A stretch of 6,210 nt of DNA. Origin: Hyphomicrobiales bacterium (lineage in GTDB: Bacteria; Pseudomonadota; Alphaproteobacteria; Rhizobiales; Aestuariivirgaceae). Of this stretch, positions 1 through 5,965 are shown piece after piece. Both the position numbers and the translations under genes were made by a program. The stretch covers positions 1 through 6,210 of the forward strand of contig JAMOMM010000496.1 in assembly GCA_027067085.1 (NCBI GenBank), in the 5' to 3' direction. The notes beneath the pieces are model-generated. The model was given only the letters and a program-made list of their open reading frames with translations, searched no databases and had not been told where the DNA came from. Numbering within the stretch: position 1 is the stretch's first letter; each line of letters begins with the position of its first letter.

Positions 1-790
1 CACCATTTTCAATGTGCGCAGCCATTTGTTTGCGCAGGTTTAAAAGGTAATCAAGTGTTTGTGCTGTGGCTTGAGCCAACGTTCCTGCACGGCCATGGCC
101 TGGTACAATGTAAGTTGGTTTAAAAGCTGCCATTGCCTTAAAAGTTTTGATCCACTCGCCAGAATGGGATTGTGGACCAACGCCTAAAATGCGCTCCAAA
201 TAAACAATGTCACCCGTAAACATAACATTTTTGCTCTTTAGCCAAATGTAACTATCGCCTGGCGTGTGGGCCGCACCTGCGTGATAAATCTCAAACGACA
301 ATCCGCCGAATGAGAACTTATGCTCGGTATCAAAGATCGTGTCGGCATAAACAGGTTCTGTACCATCAAGCTCTTTGCCTAAAAAATTATCAAGTGCGGT
401 CATTTGTAAATCACCTCGGTCTTTATGATCTACAACGGCTGCTTTGGATGCAATAATTTTGGCTCCTTTGGCTTTCCAATAGCCATTGCCAATCCAACGA
501 TGGTCTTGGCCACCAGAGTTGATAACGATTTTTACAGGCTTGTCGGTGATGGTTTTAATGGCCTTATCAATTGCCGCGGCCCCTTTGTAACTGCCGCCTG
601 GGTCCACCAGCACAACACCATCTTTGGTGACCACAACCCCAAAGGTTGCATTGTTGGCTAAGTTGGTTTTAGAGCGTTGGGCATTCTCCCCGACAAGGGC
701 GTATACGCCATCGGTCACTTTTTGCACTTCGAGTGCCAAAGCTGTTTGAGATAAAAGCAGCAGACCTGCAAGCGCCAATAAAATTCTCAT
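1..790 (-). CDS. Exported MBL-fold metallohydrolase-like protein with degenerate zinc motif (partial, 3' end outside window)
   Basis: The first 263 residues are visible and no stop is reached. The ATG at 788-790 is preceded by AAAAGGA seven bases upstream. Residues 1-19 form a signal peptide: one Arg, a Leu/Ala-rich core and a TALA cleavage site, so the protein should be periplasmic. The metallo-beta-lactamase fold is supported by VVLVDPGG (59-66), AHTPGD (174-179), FTGDIVY (191-197) and VPGHG (229-233). The canonical HxHxDH loop reads SGGQDH (92-97), so the first two zinc histidines are Ser and Gly. Asp96, His97, Asp194 and His232 remain, which leaves a DHH-type site, plus His175. The loop resembles a subfamily with an N-[ST]-GGQDHRW motif that I believe exists in proteobacteria, near SoxH-like and quinoprotein-relay hydrolases. 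It is transcribed divergently from boxR. Its substrate is unknown, and a role in benzoate metabolism is only suggested by position. Confidence 0.85.
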   Translation of the reverse strand, partial: MRILLALAGLLLLSQTALALEVQKVTDGVYALVGENAQRSKTNLANNATFGVVVTKDGVVLVDPGGSYKGAAAIDKAIKTITDKPVKIVINSGGQDHRWIGNGYWKAKGAKIIASKAAVVDHKDRGDLQMTALDNFLGKELDGTEPVYADTIFDTEHKFSFGGLSFEIYHAGAAHTPGDSYIWLKSKNVMFTGDIVYLERILGVGPQSHSGEWIKTFKAMAAFKPTYIVPGHGRAGTLAQATAQTLDYLLNLRKQMAAHIENG

Positions 791-797
791 TTGATAT

Positions 798-804
798 TCC
801 TTTT
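798..804 (-). promoter_or_regulatory. Ribosome binding site of the MBL-fold gene
   Basis: On the minus strand this reads AAAAGGA, seven bases before the ATG at 788-790. It supports that start, which also gives a complete signal peptide. Confidence 0.65.
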
Positions 805-832
805 GTTGATTTTGAGGAACCATAAACAACGA

Positions 833-866
833 TTGCTGCAAAGTGAATATGACTAAAGTGCAGCAA
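833..866. repeat. Perfect 8-bp inverted repeat TTGCTGCA-18-TGCAGCAA, candidate operator
   Basis: TTGCTGCA at 833-840 and TGCAGCAA at 859-866 are exact reverse complements separated by 18 bases. Each arm is followed by the same 8-mer AAGTGAAT (841-848 and 865-872), giving a direct repeat with a 24-base step overlaid on the inverted one. The element lies 43-76 bases upstream of the MBL-fold start, a usual place for a regulator site. On the minus strand a weak promoter can be drawn with TTCACT (843-848) and TATGGT (820-825), 17 bases apart; the arms would flank its -35 box. No regulator is identified. Confidence 0.45.
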
Positions 867-1115
867 GTGAATTATTACACAAAAAAACTTGACCAAATTG
901 TCAGGAATTAGTATTGAGGTTTTTTTTAGACGCGGCTCGATACGGTTTGCGGATAATTTATAATACGTAAAATTACCAGAATAATAATAGGAAGCGGTAC
1001 TTTTTGCGCATTGTTGGTTTTTTTTCAGGTTCATATTCTGTAAACGCACAAGTTTACACATTTGTTTTTGAGAATGGCTAACATTAGGCGATTGTAACGT
1101 GTGGTTTAGCCCGTT

Positions 1116-1129
1116 TCACTATAAAGTGA
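1116..1129. repeat. Small palindrome TCACT-ATAA-AGTGA
   Basis: Two perfect 5-bp arms flank a 4-base centre. A second overlapping pair, TTTCAC (1114-1119) and GTGAAA (1131-1136), gives a longer imperfect symmetry. The geometry (5-4-5) matches that of the palindrome in the boxR promoter, but the sequence differs. It lies about 290 bases upstream of boxR and no promoter was recognised beside it. It may be chance in AT-rich DNA. Confidence 0.25.
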
Positions 1130-1343
1130 TGTGAAAGATCAAAAGTTTTATGATAGAAATATAATGCCCTAGCCATATTGTGAAATAGGTATTTACGCGA
1201 CTTGGAAAATTGAAGACATACCCAGATTTTGGTAGTATGATTTACCCAAGTTGGTTTTGACTCGATGTCTAAGTTCGTAGGTAGAGAACATAGGTTAAAG
1301 TTTAAAGTCCCGCAGATACGCTTGTTTGTTGGCAGGCGTAATA

Positions 1344-1371
1344 TTGACTGTAAAAACAGTGAAATTATGAG
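1344..1371 (+). promoter_or_regulatory. Candidate sigma-70 promoter of boxR
   Basis: TTGACT at 1344-1349 matches the -35 consensus at five of six positions. TATGAG at 1366-1371, 16 bases on, matches the -10 consensus at four of six. Transcription would start near 1378, giving a leader of about 35 bases before the boxR ATG. A second TTGACT at 1386-1391 is too close to the ATG to work with any well-spaced -10 box. This is a call by eye, not an experimental promoter. Confidence 0.35.
1347..1360. promoter_or_regulatory. Palindrome ACTGT-AAAA-ACAGT in the boxR promoter spacer, candidate operator
   Basis: Perfect 5-bp arms flank four A residues, and TT/AA pairs extend the symmetry outward past one mismatched position on each side. 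It lies entirely between, and partly overlaps, the proposed -35 box and the start of the -10 box. A bound protein there would block RNA polymerase. XRE-family repressors commonly bind short palindromes of this size, so autoregulation by BoxR is a reasonable inference. I did not find the same palindrome upstream of boxC. Confidence 0.4.
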
Positions 1372-1400
1372 CAAACTATAAAAATTTGACTCGAAAAGAT

Positions 1401-1405
1401 AAAGG
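1401..1405 (+). promoter_or_regulatory. Ribosome binding site of boxR
   Basis: AAAGG, nine bases before the ATG at 1415, supports that start. Confidence 0.5.
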
Positions 1406-1414
1406 TATAGTTGG

Positions 1415-2338
1415 ATGACTAAAGACACGTCATTGGGCACAAATCCAAGTGCGGCGCAAGGCGCTAAAAAACGAGGACAAGAGGGTTTTGACAGGCTCCT
1501 GAAAGTCGTCGGTGAACGGGTAAAGGCTGCGCGGGCGAGAAAGAAGATTTCGCGACGGATATTGTCAGAGAAATCCCAAGTTTCTCAGCGATATTTGGCG
1601 CAACTTGAAAGCGGTGCGGGCAATATTTCTATTGGTCTGTTGCTTAGAGTAGCAAGCGCGCTGGATACTAAAATTGAATTGTTAGTTTCAGAGCAAGACC
1701 CGTGGAATACCGAATTGGCTAAAGCGCGGTATTTACTAAATAACGCAACAGCAGCCCAGCGTGAGCAAGTTATAGCCATGCTTGAGCCTGTTGTTGAAAG
1801 TGCGTCTAAATCAAATCGCATTGCCTTGATCGGGTTGCGTGGTGCTGGCAAGACAACTTTGGGTGGTTTGGCCTCTGATGCGCTTAATATCCCATTTGTT
1901 GAGTTGAATGATGAGATTGAAAAAACTGGCGGCATTCCTGTTCGTGAAGTTTTCGCGTTGTATGGTAATGAAGGTTATCGTCAGCTCGAACGCCAAGCCT
2001 TAGAGCATACTGTTTCAACAAATGAAAAGATGGTTTTGGCCGTTGCTGGTGGCATTGTTTCTAATCTTGATACTTTTGATTACTTGTTGCGCCATTTTCA
2101 TACGATTTGGATTAAGGCAGACCCGCAGGACCATATGTCCCGCGTAATCAGCCAAGGTGATGAGCGCCCAATGGCAGGCAACCCAGATGCGATGGCAGAG
2201 CTGCAGGAAATTTTACACAACCGCGAGCAACTATATGAACGCGCCGACACCAGTGTCGATACAGCAAATTCTTCTGTTTATGACAGTTTGGGTCTGGTTG
2301 TTAATGCGATTAAAGAAAATGGTTTCCTAGACTCGTAA
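1415..2338 (+). CDS. boxR: BoxR, XRE-family regulator of the benzoyl-CoA (box) pathway with shikimate-kinase-like sensor domain
   Basis: This 307-residue cytoplasmic regulator has two domains. Residues about 30-90 are an XRE/Cro-type helix-turn-helix (SEKSQVSQRYLAQLESG, 51-67). Residues about 95-132 form a linker. Residues about 134-300 resemble shikimate kinase: P-loop GLRGAGKT (140-147), an acidic segment ELNDEIE (163-169), Arg189 after GNEGY, the AGG loop (211-213), the lid-type DERPM (249-253) and NREQLYERAD (269-278). Where shikimate kinase has the DxD that binds metal and shikimate, this protein has Glu163 and Asn165, arguing against shikimate phosphorylation. BzdR/BoxR proteins share this architecture, and in them the C-terminal domain binds benzoyl-CoA and relieves repression. 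Position directly upstream of boxCBA fits that role. The first 25 residues are a polar, probably disordered extension. A terminator follows the stop. Confidence 0.93.
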   Translation: MTKDTSLGTNPSAAQGAKKRGQEGFDRLLKVVGERVKAARARKKISRRILSEKSQVSQRYLAQLESGAGNISIGLLLRVASALDTKIELLVSEQDPWNTELAKARYLLNNATAAQREQVIAMLEPVVESASKSNRIALIGLRGAGKTTLGGLASDALNIPFVELNDEIEKTGGIPVREVFALYGNEGYRQLERQALEHTVSTNEKMVLAVAGGIVSNLDTFDYLLRHFHTIWIKADPQDHMSRVISQGDERPMAGNPDAMAELQEILHNREQLYERADTSVDTANSSVYDSLGLVVNAIKENGFLDS

Positions 2339-2340
2339 AG

Positions 2341-2544
2341 CTAAATGAGTTTACGGTCACAAAAGCAAGAATAACAAAGCGCGGTCATCTGATCGCGCTT
2401 TTTTAGTTTAGTCCATTCCAATGGTTGTGATCCAGAGCGTGTCATGTTTTGTTTGTCACGCAAACACTGCATGAAACGCAAGGCGATCGATACTTTAAGT
2501 AGGTCGTTCTGGTTCAATGTAAACCAGAACGTCTCTAATGGCAC
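2341..2544 (-). CDS. Doubtful small hypothetical ORF, convergent with boxR
   Basis: This 67-residue frame starts at GTG (2542-2544) and ends two bases after the boxR stop on the opposite strand. I recognise no family. For it: Arg is written only with CGT/CGC, there are no ATA, AGA or AGG codons, and the peptide has a plausible amphipathic stretch (NDLLKVSIALRFMQCLRDK, 13-31) and a Cys-rich tail (CYSCFC). Against it: there is no good ribosome binding site before the GTG, and both the boxR terminator and a perfect 10-bp inverted repeat fall inside it. It may be spurious. Confidence 0.22.
   Translation of the reverse strand: MPLETFWFTLNQNDLLKVSIALRFMQCLRDKQNMTRSGSQPLEWTKLKKRDQMTALCYSCFCDRKLI
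2376..2404 (+). terminator. Rho-independent terminator after boxR
   Basis: An 8-bp perfect stem, AAAGCGCG (2376-2383) with CGCGCTTT (2394-2401), can be extended inward by one G-U and one A-U pair around a 6-base loop. It ends in a run of six T (2399-2404). It lies 38 bases after the boxR stop. The minus strand lacks a comparable T-run, so it should act mainly on boxR transcripts. It separates boxR from boxCBA. Confidence 0.85.
2505..2531. repeat. Perfect 10-bp inverted repeat CGTTCTGGTT-7-AACCAGAACG
   Basis: The arms at 2505-2514 and 2522-2531 are exact reverse complements around a 7-base loop. No T-run follows on either strand, so it is not a standard intrinsic terminator. It could be a DNA operator about 260 bases upstream of boxC, or an RNA hairpin in a transcript crossing the spacer. 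Confidence 0.6.
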
Positions 2545-2582
2545 GCTCAGATGATTTTCGTTTGGAAGTAATAAACTTAATT

Positions 2583-2610
2583 TTCGAATTGGTAGTTTTG
2601 TTATTATAAC
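2583..2610 (+). promoter_or_regulatory. Weak promoter candidate upstream of boxC
   Basis: TATAAC at 2605-2610 is a fair -10 box (five of six matches). The best -35 at 16 bases is TTCGAA, a poor match. An alternative is TTGGTG (2637-2642) with CATATA (2660-2665). A promoter for boxCBA is expected because of the terminator after boxR, but neither candidate is strong. Confidence 0.22.
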
Positions 2611-2778
2611 GCATTAAAAATGAAGCTGGAAAAGTATTGGTGTACAGGTAAGTAATTAACATATAGGGTTATTTTTCGTTTTAGGGAATGAACGTACATT
2701 TGCACGAGCTATTTTGATTACTTATTTTTCATCATTTGAGCGAGCGCAAAAGCACTCTCTCGTCGCAGAGGGTAGGGC

Positions 2779-2785
2779 AAAAGGA
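2779..2785 (+). promoter_or_regulatory. Ribosome binding site that fixes the boxC start
   Basis: AAAAGGA stands six bases before the ATG at 2792. The frame is open back to a TTG at 2714, but that TTG has no such signal, so translation should begin at 2792. Confidence 0.75.
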
Positions 2786-2791
2786 ATTGAC

Positions 2792-4468
2792 ATGACACAA
2801 ATTATTGATTTTCAAACCAACCCGTCCAATTATCATCATTGGCGGGTAGAGTATGACGGTGATGTCGCCAGCCTGTATATGGATGTTGATGAGAATGCAG
2901 GGTTGTTTGACGGTTATCAACTAAAGCTTAATTCTTACGATTTAGGTGTTGATATTGAACTGGCTGATGTTGTTCAGCGAATGAGGTTTGAACACCCAGA
3001 AGTCAAAACCATTGTCTTGAAATCTGGTAAAGAAGGTGTGTTTTGCGCAGGCGCAAATATCCGCATGTTGGGCGGGGCAGCACATGCCCACAAAGTCAAC
3101 TTTTGTAAGTTCACCAACGAAACCAGAAACACTTTTGAGACAGCTCTTGCCGATTCTGGCCAAAACTACATTTGTGCCATTAAGGGCGCATGTGCGGGCG
3201 GTGGTTATGAACTTGCCTTAGCATGTAACTACATCATGCTCACCGATGATGGCTCATCTTCTGTTGGTCTGCCTGAGGTGCCATTGCTTGCCGTGTTGCC
3301 GGGAACAGGTGGCTTAACGCGCGTTACCGATAAACGAAAAGTGCGCCGCGATCTTGCTGATGTGTTTTGCTCGTTGGAAGAAGGCGTGCGCGGCAAACGG
3401 GCTTTGGAGTGGAACTTGGTTGATGAAATCGTCCCCAATTCAAAATTTGAGCAACGCGTTGCCGAGCAAGCAAAAAAATTAGCGACAGATGTACATCACT
3501 CTGCAAAAACTAATGCCACACAAATCAAGGGCATTTCCTTAGACCCGCTTCAGCGCAATTTTGCTAAAGATGGTTCTGTTTCTTATTCCTCTGTTGAGGT
3601 TTCCATTGACCGCCAGAACCGTCACGCAACCATTACGATTGCAGGGCCAGAACAAGCCCCCCCAACAACGATGCAAGACTTTCAAGCGCAAGGCTGTGAT
3701 GCCTATCTTTTGCGCATGGCGCGCGAGCTTGATGATGCTATTTTGCACCTTCGGTTAAATGAAACTGAAATTGGTGTTGTAATTTTTAAAACCCAAGGTG
3801 ATCCCGAAAAGTTTGCCGCTCATGAGGCGTTGCTTTTAGCAAATAAACACCATTGGCTGGCCAATGAAGTGCTCGCGTACTGGAAGCGTATTCTAAAACG
3901 TATTGATATGACATCGCGGTCGTTGGTTGCGTTGGTTGAACACGGATCATGTTTCACGGGCGCTCTGGCTGAGCTTTTGTTCTCTGTGGATCGTTCCTAC
4001 ATAATGGAAGATGAGTTTGAAGGCGATAATCGCCCGATTGCAGCCATCACGTTGTCTCAATCAAATTTTGGCACCTACCCAATGTCAAACGATCTAACCC
4101 GATTGCAAACGCGGTTTTTGGGTACGCCTGAAAATATCGAAACGTTGAAAACAAATACCGACAAACAGCTAAACGCCCAAGACGCGATGGCGTTAGGTTT
4201 GGTTACCTTTGCCTTTGATGAATTTGATTGGCACGATGAAATTCGTATTTTCTTAGAAGAACGCGCCAGCTTCTCACCAGATGCTTTAACAGGCATGGAG
4301 GCTAACCTACGTTTTGCAGGTCCAGAAACAATGGAAACCAGAGTTTTTGGCAGGTTAACGGCGTGGCAAAATTGGATATTCCAACGGCCTAACGCGGTGG
4401 GTGAAAAAGGTGCTTTGCAGCGTTATGGAACGGGTAAGCGCGGCGATTATGATATGAAGCGTGTTTGA
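2792..4468 (+). CDS. boxC: BoxC, 2,3-epoxybenzoyl-CoA dihydrolase (benzoyl-CoA-dihydrodiol lyase)
   Basis: This 558-residue cytoplasmic enzyme, about the usual BoxC length, adds two waters to 2,3-epoxybenzoyl-CoA. It cleaves the ring to 3,4-dehydroadipyl-CoA semialdehyde plus formate. It belongs to the crotonase (enoyl-CoA hydratase/isomerase) superfamily and carries two crotonase-like halves. The first, about residues 18-230, holds the oxyanion-hole segment FCAGANI (84-90), the second hole segment CAGGGYELAL (134-143), GLPEVP (159-164) and LPGTGGLTR (169-177). The second half, about 260-530, is divergent, as in the family. The start chosen has a good ribosome binding site and gives the family-like N-terminus MTQIIDFQTNP; the upstream in-frame TTG would add 26 unrelated residues. 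boxB follows after 34 bases, so the two are probably cotranscribed. Confidence 0.97.
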   Translation: MTQIIDFQTNPSNYHHWRVEYDGDVASLYMDVDENAGLFDGYQLKLNSYDLGVDIELADVVQRMRFEHPEVKTIVLKSGKEGVFCAGANIRMLGGAAHAHKVNFCKFTNETRNTFETALADSGQNYICAIKGACAGGGYELALACNYIMLTDDGSSSVGLPEVPLLAVLPGTGGLTRVTDKRKVRRDLADVFCSLEEGVRGKRALEWNLVDEIVPNSKFEQRVAEQAKKLATDVHHSAKTNATQIKGISLDPLQRNFAKDGSVSYSSVEVSIDRQNRHATITIAGPEQAPPTTMQDFQAQGCDAYLLRMARELDDAILHLRLNETEIGVVIFKTQGDPEKFAAHEALLLANKHHWLANEVLAYWKRILKRIDMTSRSLVALVEHGSCFTGALAELLFSVDRSYIMEDEFEGDNRPIAAITLSQSNFGTYPMSNDLTRLQTRFLGTPENIETLKTNTDKQLNAQDAMALGLVTFAFDEFDWHDEIRIFLEERASFSPDALTGMEANLRFAGPETMETRVFGRLTAWQNWIFQRPNAVGEKGALQRYGTGKRGDYDMKRV

Positions 4469-4487
4469 TTTTTCAAATACTTAAACG

Positions 4488-4494
4488 AAGAGGG
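4488..4494 (+). promoter_or_regulatory. Ribosome binding site of boxB
   Basis: AAGAGGG, eight bases before the ATG at 4503, is a good Shine-Dalgarno match within the 34-base boxC-boxB gap. No terminator-like hairpin lies in that gap. Confidence 0.6.
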
Positions 4495-4502
4495 AAAAGA
4501 CG

Positions 4503-5954
4503 ATGTCTGATATTATGAATGTGAGTTATGATACTCTAATACCAAATAACGTGGGCCTTTCATCGGATAAGCGTGTGCTTAAAGCACTTGAGAAATGGCA
4601 TCCTGGATATATCAGCTGGTGGAACGACCTCATCCCGCAGCAGTTTCAACAAAGCCTGATTTATCTTCGCACCGCTGTCAGCGTTGACCCAAAGGGTTGG
4701 GCAAAGTTTGATTATGTTAAAATGCCTGACTATCGCTGGGGTATTTTACTCGCCCCGCAAGTTGAAGATCGAAAAATCCCATGCGGTGAACATGCAGGCG
4801 AACCCGTATGGCAAGAAGTGCCAGGTGAATATCGCTCAATGTTGCGCCGTCTTATTGTTATTCAAGGCGATACCGAACCTGCTTCAGTTGAGCAACAACG
4901 CTTTTTGGGTAAAACCGCGCCATCGCTTTATGATCTACGCAATTTGTTTCAAGTAAATGTTGAGGAAGGTCGCCATTTGTGGGCGATGGTCTACTTGTTG
5001 CAAAAATATTTTGGTGCTGATGGCCGCGAAGAAGCCAATGACTTGTTGCGCCGCTCATCTGGGTCTGAAGATGCTCCGCGTATGCTCGGCGCATTCAATG
5101 AGGAAACACCTGATTGGTTGTCATTCTTTATGTTTACATATTTCACCGACCGCGATGGCAAAATGCAATTGGAAAGCCTTGCGCAATCTGGCTTTGACCC
5201 CTTGTCTCGTTCGTGCCGTTTTATGCTGACAGAAGAAGCTCATCATATGTTTGTTGGTGAAACTGGCGTTGGTCGCACCATTCAACGCACCTGTGAAGCG
5301 ATGAATGAAGCTGGCATTGAAGACCCATACGAAATAGAGAAAATTCGTGCTCTTGGTGTGATTGATCTACCAACCATCCAAAAGAAAATGAACCTGCATT
5401 ATACATTGTCTTTAGATTTGTTTGGGCGTGAAATTTCAACCAATGCGGCTAATGCTTTTAATGCTGGCATTAAAGGTCGGTTTATGGAAAATCGCATCGA
5501 TGATGACCATAAATTAAATGACGCAACTTATGGCGTTTGTGATGTTGTGGACGGCATTGTGCGCAGGTTCGACGTACCAGCATTAACCGCTGTGAATATG
5601 CGGTTGCGCGATGATTATGTTAAAGATGCCAGAGGTGGTGTTGGTCGTTGGAATAAAATTCTTGAAAAAATGGGTGTGAAATTTGAACTGATTTTACCGC
5701 ACGAAGCTTTCAACAGAAAAATTGGTGTGTTCGTCGATCATTTGTTTAATCCGCAAGGGAAAATAATCGATCAAGCCAGCTATGATGCAGGTATTGTTGA
5801 TTGGTTGCCTTCCAAAGCTGATGGTGATTTTATTCAATCGTTGATGGTGCCTGTAACAGGAGCGGGTGAATATGCCAGCTGGATTTCGCCGCCACGTGTG
5901 GGCATTAACAACATGGCGGGTGATTTTGAATATGTAAAATTGCATGAAGCGTAA
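4503..5954 (+). CDS. boxB: BoxB, benzoyl-CoA 2,3-epoxidase, diiron oxygenase component
   Basis: BoxB (483 residues) is the oxygenase of the two-component benzoyl-CoA epoxidase. It uses O2 and electrons from NADPH through BoxA to form 2,3-epoxybenzoyl-CoA. It has a ferritin-like four-helix diiron core. All six iron ligands can be placed: Glu125, Glu155 and His158 (EEGRH), Asp216 (YFTDRDG), Glu245 and His248 (EEAHH). They match the Azoarcus evansii BoxB ligands, as I recall them (E120, E150, H153, D211, E240, H243), with a constant offset of five, so the active site looks intact. The N-terminal IPNNVGLSSDKRVLKALEKW (13-32) is also family-like. A second in-frame ATG is at codon 5; the first is preferred for its spacing to AAGAGGG. 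boxA begins 11 bases after the stop. Confidence 0.98.
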   Translation: MSDIMNVSYDTLIPNNVGLSSDKRVLKALEKWHPGYISWWNDLIPQQFQQSLIYLRTAVSVDPKGWAKFDYVKMPDYRWGILLAPQVEDRKIPCGEHAGEPVWQEVPGEYRSMLRRLIVIQGDTEPASVEQQRFLGKTAPSLYDLRNLFQVNVEEGRHLWAMVYLLQKYFGADGREEANDLLRRSSGSEDAPRMLGAFNEETPDWLSFFMFTYFTDRDGKMQLESLAQSGFDPLSRSCRFMLTEEAHHMFVGETGVGRTIQRTCEAMNEAGIEDPYEIEKIRALGVIDLPTIQKKMNLHYTLSLDLFGREISTNAANAFNAGIKGRFMENRIDDDHKLNDATYGVCDVVDGIVRRFDVPALTAVNMRLRDDYVKDARGGVGRWNKILEKMGVKFELILPHEAFNRKIGVFVDHLFNPQGKIIDQASYDAGIVDWLPSKADGDFIQSLMVPVTGAGEYASWISPPRVGINNMAGDFEYVKLHEA

Positions 5955-5965
5955 TTTTGTACAAA

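Larger units (their letters stand above)
791..1414. other. Long divergent intergenic region, AT-rich, no convincing gene
   Basis: This 624-base spacer lies between the starts of the divergent MBL-fold gene and boxR. I see no plus-strand reading frame of useful length. The minus-strand frames through it (669-1061 and 1084-1440) run into a real gene on at least one side and give low-quality, Phe/Ile/Ser-rich peptides. The region contains three small palindromic elements (833-866, 1116-1129, 1347-1360) and a promoter-like sequence near its right end. T-runs at about 919-926 and 1018-1025 have no stem before them, so I do not call them terminators. No tRNA or rRNA signature was seen. Confidence 0.6.
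2405..2778. other. Long boxR-boxC intergenic region
   Basis: Between the boxR terminator and the boxC ribosome binding site lie about 370 bases with no plus-strand gene. The region becomes very AT-rich after about 2550. It holds a perfect inverted repeat (2505-2531), an imperfect one (GCGTG at 2437-2441 with CACGC at 2457-2461), and weak promoter-like stretches (2583-2610 and 2637-2667). TGCA occurs at 2468-2471 and 2701-2704; TGCA repeats are reported in operators of the related BzdR, but two scattered copies prove nothing. The boxCBA promoter and its operator most likely lie here. Confidence 0.6.

Noticed and set aside
425..661. 78-codon plus-strand frame
   Set aside because: It is antisense to the MBL-fold gene, whose motifs and signal peptide are unambiguous.
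919..1025. T-runs in the divergent spacer that might be terminators
   Set aside because: No GC-rich inverted repeat precedes either run, on either strand.
669..1061. 130-codon minus-strand frame overlapping the MBL-fold gene start
   Set aside because: It overlaps the signal-peptide end of a clear gene on the same strand in another frame and has low-quality composition.
1256..1394. Direct repeat TTTGACTCGA at 1256-1265 and 1385-1394
   Set aside because: A single pair of 10-mers is expected by chance in a window of this size, and no further copies or symmetry support it.
1384..1411. TTGACT (1386-1391) with TATAGT as a leaderless boxR promoter
   Set aside because: The 14-base spacer is too short, and boxR has a reasonable ribosome binding site that a leaderless message would not need.
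1084..1440. 118-codon minus-strand frame upstream of boxR
   Set aside because: It is antisense to the boxR start, lies in AT-rich spacer, and its Phe/Leu/Ile/Ser-rich product shows no domain or coherent membrane topology.
2714..2791. TTG-initiated N-terminal extension of boxC
   Set aside because: No ribosome binding site precedes the TTG, the 26 residues are unlike BoxC, and AAAAGGA stands six bases before the ATG at 2792.
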